In this document: one piece after another, positions 1-6,875 of the stretch
How the letters are laid out: each line of letters opens with the position of its first letter
Position numbering within the stretch: the stretch's first letter is position 1
DNA from: Methylotenera_A sp046598525
Lineage (GTDB): Bacteria > Pseudomonadota > Gammaproteobacteria > Burkholderiales > Methylophilaceae
NCBI GenBank assembly: GCA_046598525.1
Contig: JBKJIJ010000008.1
Span: forward strand, 1-64,000
DNA length: 64,000 nucleotides
Direction of reading: 5' to 3'
Program-made: the position numbers and the translations under genes
Notes under the pieces: generated by a model
Told to the model about the DNA's origin: nothing
The model's database searches: none
What the model saw: only the letters and a program-made list of their open reading frames with translations

Positions 1-74
1 TGGAGGCGCGAGCCGGAGTCGAACCGGCCTAAACGGCTTTGCAGGCCGCGGCATAACCGCTTTGCTATCGCGCC
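1..74 (-). tRNA. tRNA-Cys (anticodon GCA)
   Basis: The reverse complement folds as a full cloverleaf. The acceptor starts GGCGCGA and pairs with TCGCGCC, the T-arm is GGTTCGACTCC, and the anticodon loop CTGCAAA carries GCA. A genomic CCA end is encoded, so the gene is complete although it begins at base 1. It lies downstream of tRNA-Gly on the same strand, the same order as glyW-cysT behind pgsA in enterobacteria. Confidence 0.96.
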
Positions 75-120
75 TTACAGAGAGCAGCATTTAACTTAAA
101 ATTAGATGCCTGAAACTAAA

Positions 121-148
121 ACGGCGAAAGCATGCATGCATTCGCCGT
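121..148 (-). terminator. Hairpin between tRNA-Gly and tRNA-Cys
   Basis: An 8-bp perfect stem (ACGGCGAA / TTCGCCGT) encloses an alternating GCATGC loop. On the minus strand it is followed by TTTTAG. It could be a weak intrinsic terminator or a processing hairpin separating the two tRNAs. Only the stem and short T run are directly visible. Confidence 0.45.
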
Positions 149-161
149 ATCAGTTATTATT

Positions 162-237
<76 letters not shown>

Positions 238-338
238 GTCGTTAAGACAGCCAGCATTATAGCCGTTTTCGGAGCATCGTCAAGACTAAATCGACTAATT
301 ATTCACTAAATTGTGTGATTAATTTTTTAAGCAAAATT

Positions 339-941
339 TTATTGAATCGATTCTTTAAGATGTGGCCATGCTGCTTTTAGGTAATAAGCCATTGATAACA
401 ATGTTAAAAAAGCCGCAAAAATAATCAAAATTTGGCCGACAAATTTGGTATTAAAATCGCCCAATGCACCTAAATTTAATTTGTCGTAATACAGTAATAA
501 AAATATAGCGATCATTTGCGCTGCGGTTTTGACTTTACCAATGGTGGCAACCGCCACATTACTGCTTTTACCAGTGCCTGCCATCCATTCACGCAAAGCG
601 CTAATGGCAATTTCGCGGCCAATGATAATTAATGCAATCACCGCGCCTATGCGTTCAAACTCAACTAGTACAATTAATGCCGCTGCTACCATTAATTTAT
701 CGGCCACTGGGTCTAAAAAAGCACCAAAGTTTGAGGTTTGATTAAATCGTCTGGCCCAAAAACCATCCAGCCAATCGGTAAAAGCGGCTAAGGCAAATAC
801 GCCAGCGGCGGTTGCATTTACCCAATGCGCTGGAAAAGCAGCTAAAGTCATGGCGCTTTTTGGAATATAAAATATGCCAACAAAGACTGGAATCAGCGCG
901 ATTCGTAACACGGTTAGAATGTTTGGGATGTTCCACAACAT
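339..941 (-). CDS. pgsA: CDP-diacylglycerol--glycerol-3-phosphate 3-phosphatidyltransferase
   Basis: This 200-residue integral membrane enzyme makes phosphatidylglycerol phosphate from CDP-diacylglycerol and glycerol 3-phosphate, the committed step to phosphatidylglycerol and cardiolipin. The CDP-alcohol phosphotransferase signature D-G-x2-A-R-x8-G-x3-D-x3-D is intact, with D59, G60, A63, R64, G73, D77 and D81. Several hydrophobic segments flank it, and the length is normal for the family. It lies between uvrC and two tRNAs on the same strand, matching the uvrC-pgsA-glyW-cysT order of enterobacteria. A structured repeat, not a long promoter region, separates it from uvrC. Confidence 0.95.
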   Translation of the reverse strand: MLWNIPNILTVLRIALIPVFVGIFYIPKSAMTLAAFPAHWVNATAAGVFALAAFTDWLDGFWARRFNQTSNFGAFLDPVADKLMVAAALIVLVEFERIGAVIALIIIGREIAISALREWMAGTGKSSNVAVATIGKVKTAAQMIAIFLLLYYDKLNLGALGDFNTKFVGQILIIFAAFLTLLSMAYYLKAAWPHLKESIQ

Positions 942-967
942 ATTGTTTTTTTACTTTATTAAAGTTG

Positions 968-1109
968 AGGGTGCCTCTATAAATTTAAGCTTTTAAGTCA
1001 AACAGGGCGCGATTGAAAAATAATGACGCTGCATATAATTAATATGTAAGGAATTATTTTTCATGAGTAACGCCGTGTGACGACAAAGATTGAATTTATA
1101 GAGGCATCC
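968..1109 (+). repeat. Dispersed structured repeat, family A, copy 1
   Basis: This 142-bp element has three nested inverted repeats. The outer arms are GTGCCTCTATAAATT and AATTTATAGAGGCATCC. The inner arms are the perfect 10-mers GAAAAATAAT and ATTATTTTTC. The core is CATATAATTAATATG. Conserved unpaired pieces are GGCGCGATT on the left and CGCCGTGTGACGAC on the right. The right end touches the stop codon of uvrC. Related copies lie at 9500, 19785, 46905 and 57112. Confidence 0.85.
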
Positions 1110-2909
1110 TTAATGTAGTTGTTCGTAAATTTTAATTGCCAACGATTGGCTTATGCCATCCACTTGCGCAATTTCATCCATACTAGCACTTTTAACCCCA
1201 TCTAATCCACCAAAGCGCGTTAGCAAGGCTTTACGGCGTTTAGCGCCCACGCCTTCTATATCTTCTAGGCTTGAGGTGATACGTGCTTTGGCGCGCTTGG
1301 CACGGTGGCCTGTGATGGCAAAACGATGCGCTTCATCACGTATTTGTTGCAATAAATGCAGGCCTTGATTATCTTTTTCTAGGTTTAGCATTTCACCTGT
1401 ATCCGAAAAAATCATGGTTTCCAGCCCAGGCCGGCGTTCTTCGCCTTTGGCAATGCCCACCAATAAAATATCTTGCAAGCCCACTTCTTGCATCACATCA
1501 ATCGCCACGCCTAGCTGGCCTTTGCCACCATCAATAAACACCAAATCTGGTCGCACGCCCTCACCCGCGGCTACTTTTTTATAGCGCCGCGTCAACACAT
1601 CGCGCATTGCCGCGTAATCGTCACCGGGCGTAATGCCGGTAATGTTATAGCGCCTGTATTCACTATTTTGCAGATTACCTTTATCAAATACCACACAGCT
1701 GCCCACCGTCGCCTCGCCCATGGTGTGGCTAATATCAAAGCATTCAATGCGCTCTGTGGTTTCGGGCAAGTTAAGCGCTTCGCGTAGCGCAATCAAGCGC
1801 GCTTCTTGGTTACTGGCAGCGGCTTGTTTTTGCGTTAGCGCTAGCTCGGCATTTGTTTGCGCCATTTTTAGCCAAACGCGTTTATCGCCGATTGCATTGG
1901 TGATGATTTTGATTTTGCGACCACTTTGCTCGCTGAACGCCAATTCAAACGTTTTTGCATCCACTTCAGCGCCGCACACAATCATGGGTGGTGTGTTTTG
2001 TGCCACATAATGTTGGGTTAAAAACGCTTCTACGGTTTCTACTAAATCGGCATCTTGGGTGTTTTTTGGCATAAAGCTTTTATCACCCAAATGCCGCCCA
2101 CCACGAATCATCACTAAATTAATGCAATGCTGGCCTGCAATATTGGCACAGGCGATTACATCGGCATCGGACACACTAAAATCGCTAACAAATTGTTTGG
2201 CTTGCACTTGGCGCAGCGCTTGCATGCGGTCCCTAAACACCACCGCCATTTCGTATTCCTGATTGGCCGCCGCCGTATTCATTTTGTCGCCCAAGGTATT
2301 AATCACCTCATTGGTTTTGCCTTCTAAAAACAGCGCCGCCATATTCACGTCATGCGCATAATTTTCAGGTGTAATGTATTCCACACATGGCGCGGTGCAA
2401 CGCTCAATTTGATATTGCAAACAAGGTCGGCTGCGATTGGCGAACACGGTATTTTCGCAAGTGCGCAATTTAAAGACCTTTTGCAAAAGCTGAATACTTT
2501 CGCGCACCGCGACACTATTGGGAAAAGGGCCGAAATAGCGCGAACCTTTGCGTTGCGCGCCACGATGAAAAGCCAAACGGGAGAATTTGTCGCCTGTAAG
2601 CGTGATGTAGGGATAAGACTTATCATCGCGAAACAACACGTTGTAACGCGGCATTAAGCCTTTGATGAGGTTATTTTCTAGCAGCAGCGCCTCTGCCTCA
2701 CTTCTGGTTACCGTCGTTTCAATCTTAACGATATTGCTCACCATCATGCGCGTGCGCGGGCTAGGCAAATTTTTATTAAAATAGCTAGAAACGCGTTTTT
2801 TAATATCTTTGGCTTTGCCCACATAAATCACTTCATCCGTGGCGTTAATCATGCGATAAACGCCGGGCAAGTTAGGCAGGTTTTTTAAAATGGGCTTAGG
2901 ATCAAACAT
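1110..2909 (-). CDS. uvrC: UvrABC excinuclease subunit C
   Basis: UvrC makes both incisions flanking a DNA lesion during nucleotide excision repair, after recruitment by the UvrB-DNA complex. The 599-residue product has an N-terminal GIY-YIG nuclease domain (GVYR near residue 17, IYVGKAKD near 30), a cysteine-bearing linker with CLQYQIERCTAPC, and a UVR motif near residue 205. The C-terminal RNase H-like nuclease half contains ECFDISH and FIDGGKGQL. Tandem helix-hairpin-helix motifs lie at the extreme C terminus. Length and domain order are standard. The stop codon abuts a family A repeat, with pgsA next on the same strand. Confidence 0.97.
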   Translation of the reverse strand: MFDPKPILKNLPNLPGVYRMINATDEVIYVGKAKDIKKRVSSYFNKNLPSPRTRMMVSNIVKIETTVTRSEAEALLLENNLIKGLMPRYNVLFRDDKSYPYITLTGDKFSRLAFHRGAQRKGSRYFGPFPNSVAVRESIQLLQKVFKLRTCENTVFANRSRPCLQYQIERCTAPCVEYITPENYAHDVNMAALFLEGKTNEVINTLGDKMNTAAANQEYEMAVVFRDRMQALRQVQAKQFVSDFSVSDADVIACANIAGQHCINLVMIRGGRHLGDKSFMPKNTQDADLVETVEAFLTQHYVAQNTPPMIVCGAEVDAKTFELAFSEQSGRKIKIITNAIGDKRVWLKMAQTNAELALTQKQAAASNQEARLIALREALNLPETTERIECFDISHTMGEATVGSCVVFDKGNLQNSEYRRYNITGITPGDDYAAMRDVLTRRYKKVAAGEGVRPDLVFIDGGKGQLGVAIDVMQEVGLQDILLVGIAKGEERRPGLETMIFSDTGEMLNLEKDNQGLHLLQQIRDEAHRFAITGHRAKRAKARITSSLEDIEGVGAKRRKALLTRFGGLDGVKSASMDEIAQVDGISQSLAIKIYEQLH

Positions 2910-2945
2910 GCCAATATTTTAGCACCCTCCAAGCTAATTTACGCC

Positions 2946-3128
2946 TCATTCATCCAGCAATTGCCCGCCTATGGCCCAATCTTCATACGCCACTTCTTCA
3001 AACGTAATATAGGTATACGATTTTGGCTTATGCGCTACGCGCTCTAAGGTTTCGGTGATTTCTTTAGCGATTTGCGCTTTTTGTTCTCGCGTTACTTCGC
3101 CTGCTAGTTTGATATTCACATAGGGCAT
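2946..3128 (-). CDS. 4-oxalocrotonate tautomerase family enzyme
   Basis: This 60-residue protein has the compact beta-alpha-beta tautomerase form that works as a hexamer, using the N-terminal proline freed by methionine removal. It begins MPYVNIKLAG, so Pro-1 is present. The start is fixed by a strong AAAGGAG ribosome site 6 bases upstream. In characterised pathways 4-OT isomerises 2-hydroxymuconate, but no aromatic meta-cleavage genes are nearby, so the substrate is unknown. Small stand-alone tautomerases are common and often unassigned. The short spacing to uvrC (36 bases) allows co-transcription. Confidence 0.85.
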   Translation of the reverse strand: MPYVNIKLAGEVTREQKAQIAKEITETLERVAHKPKSYTYITFEEVAYEDWAIGGQLLDE

Positions 3129-3175
3129 TGCTTTCTCCTTTAAAAATCTAAATATAAGCGGTTAATCAAAACGCC

Positions 3176-3847
3176 TTAACCATTTTTGTATGAGTGCCAG
3201 ATATCGTTGCTGAGCTTTACTGTAACCGCCAAAATTAGCAGCGAAATCAATATAGACAATAGCGGGTCAATTAAAAGCCAGCCTGTAAAGTAAATCACAA
3301 TACCCGCCACCACAGCCGCTACCGAGCCTAATAAATCGCCCATTACGTGCAAATAAGCGGCGCGTTTGTTGTGGTTTTGTTCCGCACCATGAGCGTGACC
3401 ATGGCCATCATCGTCACTATGCAGCAATTTTAATACAATTAAATTGACCACTAAGCCAGCAAACGCAATAAAAATCACATAGCCGCCAGAAACAGCTTGT
3501 GGATTTTGAAAGCGTTGCAACGCCTCAGCGATAATATAAATCACCACTGCAAACATCAGCACAACATTGACCACAGAGGCCACAATTTCTACATGGCTTT
3601 GGCCACTAGCATGCCGATGCGTGCCGGGTTTGGCTGATAAATGCGCGGCAAACCAAGCTAAACCAAGCGCAAATAAATCGGAAAACATATGCCAAGCATC
3701 GCTGATTAATGCTAATGAATTGGTCCAAATGCCGCCATAAAATTCAGCAAAAGCAAAAATAAAAATTAATACAAAAGGAATAGCGTAAATACTATTGGGT
3801 TGCGATTGATGCTGGTGTTGGTGTTCGTCATGATGATGGCTATCCAT
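3176..3847 (-). CDS. Cation diffusion facilitator (zinc-type) lacking the C-terminal domain
   Basis: This is a proton-driven divalent metal exporter of the CDF family, probably for zinc or related metals. The N terminus is histidine-rich (HHHDEHQHQHQ) and another His-rich loop (DDDGHGHAHG) lies between TM4 and TM5. Metal-site motifs are visible in TM2 (DAWHMFSD) and TM5 (HVMGD). At 223 residues it stops just after TM6, whereas typical members run near 300 with a cytoplasmic ferredoxin-like domain. There is no obvious frameshift remnant downstream, so it may be a naturally short form. An AGGAAG ribosome site supports the start. Confidence 0.88.
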   Translation of the reverse strand: MDSHHHDEHQHQHQSQPNSIYAIPFVLIFIFAFAEFYGGIWTNSLALISDAWHMFSDLFALGLAWFAAHLSAKPGTHRHASGQSHVEIVASVVNVVLMFAVVIYIIAEALQRFQNPQAVSGGYVIFIAFAGLVVNLIVLKLLHSDDDGHGHAHGAEQNHNKRAAYLHVMGDLLGSVAAVVAGIVIYFTGWLLIDPLLSILISLLILAVTVKLSNDIWHSYKNG

Positions 3848-3954
3848 TGCGGCTTCCTGTTAAGTTAATTTTAGCTAAATGAATCATACAAGAAACAGCG
3901 ACTTTGACTTTATAATTTCGCCATGCCAAATAAACTAAGATTTATCAAAACCCC

Positions 3955-4812
3955 ATGTTAAGTTACCGCCACGCCTTTCATGCCGGTAATCACGCCGATG
4001 TTTTAAAGCATTATGTGCAAAATCTTGTGCTGAATTATTTTAATCAAAAAGATGCGCCTTACTTTTACGTAGACACGCACGCAGGTGCTGGCATGTATGC
4101 TTTAAGCAGCGAATTTGCGAAAAAAAATGCCGAATTTGAAACTGGCATTGCGCGATTAATTAATGCCGAAAACCTGCCACAATCATTGGCCGATTATGTC
4201 GCGATGATTCAACATTTCAATCAAAACAACCACTTAACTTTATACCCTGGCTCACCCAAAATTGCCGATTCGCTCATTCGCGCCGCAGACAAAATGCGCC
4301 TTTTTGAACTTCATCCAAATGATTACACTTTATTACTGCAAAACTTTAGCAATGAAAATGGCAAATTAGATAACGCCGTAAAAGTGAATCAGCAAGATGG
4401 TTTTGCAGGCTTAAAAGCTTGTTTGCCGCCGCCAACCAAGCGCGCCGTGGTTTTAATTGATCCGCCTTATGAGCTAAAAGACGACTATCAGCGCGTGGTG
4501 AATTGCATACAAGATAGCCTAAAGCGCTTTGCCACTGGCACTTTTATGGTTTGGTACCCGTTATTGCAACGGCCAGAACCCGCGCAAATGTTGGCCGATT
4601 TAGCTAAATTGAATGTTAAAAGCTGGTTAAATATTCAATTAACGGTGCAAGCACCCAGCGCAAAAGGCTTTGGCATGCACGGTAGCGGCATGTTTATTGT
4701 GAACGCGCCTTATACTCTGCCAGCCATACTTGATGAATCTCTGCCGATATTGACCGATTTATTAAGCTTGGATGACAGCGCGCATTACACAGTCACAAGC
4801 CACATTACATAG
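3955..4812 (+). CDS. rlmJ: 23S rRNA (adenine(2030)-N6)-methyltransferase
   Basis: RlmJ methylates N6 of A2030 in 23S rRNA using S-adenosylmethionine. The 285-residue product starts with the characteristic LSYRHAFHAGNHADVLKH segment and carries the catalytic DPPY motif in VVLIDPPYELKDD near residue 165. Length is normal for the family (about 280). A TATAAT hexamer lies about 45 bases upstream of the start. It is transcribed divergently from the CDF gene and is followed by yqhA 43 bases later on the same strand. Confidence 0.94.
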   Translation: MLSYRHAFHAGNHADVLKHYVQNLVLNYFNQKDAPYFYVDTHAGAGMYALSSEFAKKNAEFETGIARLINAENLPQSLADYVAMIQHFNQNNHLTLYPGSPKIADSLIRAADKMRLFELHPNDYTLLLQNFSNENGKLDNAVKVNQQDGFAGLKACLPPPTKRAVVLIDPPYELKDDYQRVVNCIQDSLKRFATGTFMVWYPLLQRPEPAQMLADLAKLNVKSWLNIQLTVQAPSAKGFGMHGSGMFIVNAPYTLPAILDESLPILTDLLSLDDSAHYTVTSHIT

Positions 4813-4855
4813 GGTAAAATGCGCATAAAGCTTTTTACACATTTTTAGGAAACTC

Positions 4856-5398
4856 ATGCAAACCAAAACCAAACCCAGCGCTGGCGAATATAAACAGGGC
4901 AGCATTATGTCCAATATTTTATTCGGCAGCCGCTGGTTACAATTGCCGCTTTATTTGGGCTTAATTATCGCTCAAGCGGTTTATGTGTTTTTCTTTGGCG
5001 TTGAGCTGGTGCATTTAGTGCAAAAAGCCACCCAGCTGGTAGAAGCCGATATCATGTTGATTGTATTGGGTTTAATTGATGTGGTGATGATTTCAAACTT
5101 GCTGATTATGGTGATTGTAGGCGGCTACGAAACCTTTGTATCGCGCCTAAATTTAGCCGGCCACCCAGATGAGCCAGATTGGCTTTCGCATGTAAACGCC
5201 AACTTGCTTAAAGTAAAACTGGCGACTGCGATTATTGGTATTTCATCGATTCATTTGCTTAAAACGTTTATCAATGCCGAAAATTTGACCGATAAAGTAT
5301 TGATTTGGCAGACTATTATTCACATGACGTTTGTTTTATCAGCGGTGGCGATTGCTTATATTGATAAATTAATGACACATAGCAATGTTGAGCATTAA
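4856..5398 (+). CDS. yqhA: UPF0114 family inner-membrane protein YqhA
   Basis: A 180-residue membrane protein of the UPF0114/YqhA family (TIGR00645). The diagnostic start of the conserved region is SNILFGSRWLQLPLYLGL, followed by about four hydrophobic segments and the GGYETFVSRL motif between TM2 and TM3. The start at this ATG is supported by AGGA seven bases upstream. A second in-frame ATG 17 codons later lies where the shorter E. coli protein would begin. The function is not established in the family. Confidence 0.88.
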   Translation: MQTKTKPSAGEYKQGSIMSNILFGSRWLQLPLYLGLIIAQAVYVFFFGVELVHLVQKATQLVEADIMLIVLGLIDVVMISNLLIMVIVGGYETFVSRLNLAGHPDEPDWLSHVNANLLKVKLATAIIGISSIHLLKTFINAENLTDKVLIWQTIIHMTFVLSAVAIAYIDKLMTHSNVEH

Positions 5399-5422
5399 CA
5401 GCCGTGTATTAAAATCAAGGCA

Positions 5423-6499
5423 TCAATATAGATACTGAATAGTTGGTGCGTTTGCATTGCTTAAACGCACCGAAAAACGGTGTACCGCAATGGTTTTTTC
5501 GTTTTCCGTTTTAATAATCACGCGCCAATCGCCAGCCGCTGGGTTGGTTTTGTAGGTGTAGCCTCTAAAACCATCGTAGCGGCCGCCGTTTACGCTAAAG
5601 CTGGCGCGCGATTGCAATACCCAGCCTTGTTTGGTGTGCCGCTGCCAATCGTGAAATAGCTTGGTTTTTAAGCCTGCTGGCGCAAAAATGCTTGAAAAGC
5701 AGTAAATACGCGCCCCATTTTTCATTTCTAAATCATCGCTGGTTTTACGCCAAAACACCCACCACGGCGATTTTTGCTGGCTTAGCTGATACTTTCCATC
5801 TGCTTTTTCAATTGAGTATGCCATGGCAATATCGCGCTTAACCAGCGGCACTGGCGGAATCATATCCAAGGCATAAGCCAACATTAGCAAGCCAGCAATT
5901 ACCGAAACGGGCCAAATACTGCCTAAATGATTAGGCGTTTTTGTATAAAGCCAATAGGCCAAAGCCGCGCCTAATAAGGTGCTCAGGTAAAACCAAATGC
6001 TTAGCACGCTGCCCAAAATAAATGGCAAAGCAAAGTTAAATAGCAACATGGCGCACAAGCCAAACAACGCCCAGCTGACGGTAAAACGCCTGTATTGATC
6101 CTCTAAAAACTCATTGGCAACCAGCAAAGCGCCTAAAAACAAGCACATTAACCAAGCCAGCCAATGGCTTGAGCTTTTAAAATATAAAATAAAAAGCGCG
6201 CTTAATAGGCTGCCAAATAAAAATTGCAGCAAAAAATACGGCCAGCACGAAGTGACAAGATTGTATATACGCGTTGGTAGCTTAGCTTGGTCCGCTAGAA
6301 TAAAGCTGGGCCGGCTGGTGATAAATAGAATCAATGCGGCGGCTAATAGATAGCCAGCAAAAATGATTAAATCGCTTGCGGCCACATTGCGGCCAATGGT
6401 CAGCGCATCCCAAATAAAGCCAGCAGAAAAGAAAACCGCTGGTAGGTAATCGCCCAACTTGCTGATGCGATTAGAGATATTGCGCAATAATATAGCCAA
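5423..6499 (-). CDS. Multi-pass membrane protein with C-terminal DUF2914-like domain
   Basis: The N-terminal two thirds contain about seven hydrophobic segments. The C-terminal 130 residues form a soluble domain with YCFSSIFAPAGL, LFHDWQRH and RGYTYKT, which resembles DUF2914. No catalytic residues are recognised and no function can be assigned. No ATG lies near the N terminus; the start given is TTG, overlapping the upstream gene by about 30 bases. A later TTG start is equally possible. The overlap implies translational coupling with the small membrane protein at 6471-6869. Confidence 0.75.
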   Translation of the reverse strand: MAILLRNISNRISKLGDYLPAVFFSAGFIWDALTIGRNVAASDLIIFAGYLLAAALILFITSRPSFILADQAKLPTRIYNLVTSCWPYFLLQFLFGSLLSALFILYFKSSSHWLAWLMCLFLGALLVANEFLEDQYRRFTVSWALFGLCAMLLFNFALPFILGSVLSIWFYLSTLLGAALAYWLYTKTPNHLGSIWPVSVIAGLLMLAYALDMIPPVPLVKRDIAMAYSIEKADGKYQLSQQKSPWWVFWRKTSDDLEMKNGARIYCFSSIFAPAGLKTKLFHDWQRHTKQGWVLQSRASFSVNGGRYDGFRGYTYKTNPAAGDWRVIIKTENEKTIAVHRFSVRLSNANAPTIQYLY

Positions 6500-6869
6500 T
6501 AACGATACCTGTAATCAGTGAAATGGTGAGCCCGCGGTAGGTCAGCACATCTTTGCTGTAGCCCCGCTTAATGGCGATAAATGAAATTAAATAACCCACC
6601 GCGTTAAGCAGCCAAATAAAGCCAATACTGAGTATTTTGACTAATAACGGGCCAATAAACGGTATTAAGCCAATAATGCCCACCACCCAAGCAAACGCGC
6701 CAGATAGCAGGCCAATTAACACGGTTGAGCCAAGAATCACTTTATGGTCAATATGGTAGCGATAGCCTACATAGATAAGCGCAGCCAAAACCAAAAAGAC
6801 TGGCAGCATAATGCGCCAATCTTTCCAATTAAACCTGCCGAATGGGTACTTTTCGTTAGGTTTTACCAT
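6471..6869 (-). CDS. Small multi-pass membrane protein, unknown
   Basis: A 132-residue hydrophobic protein with about four membrane segments and a polar, basic N terminus. It contains a glycine/proline-rich central helix pair (GIIGLIPFIGPLL). I do not recognise a family. The start is the ATG seven bases downstream of the acnB stop; one upstream TTG in frame is less likely. Its 3' end overlaps the DUF2914 protein gene, so the two are probably made together, and both may be co-transcribed with acnB. Confidence 0.7.
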   Translation of the reverse strand: MVKPNEKYPFGRFNWKDWRIMLPVFLVLAALIYVGYRYHIDHKVILGSTVLIGLLSGAFAWVVGIIGLIPFIGPLLVKILSIGFIWLLNAVGYLISFIAIKRGYSKDVLTYRGLTISLITGIVIGYIIAQYL

Positions 6870-6875
6870 CAACGA

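Noticed and set aside
2352..2657. Open frames of about 100 codons antisense to or out of frame with uvrC
   Set aside because: uvrC is complete and conserved; these are shadows produced by its codon pattern.
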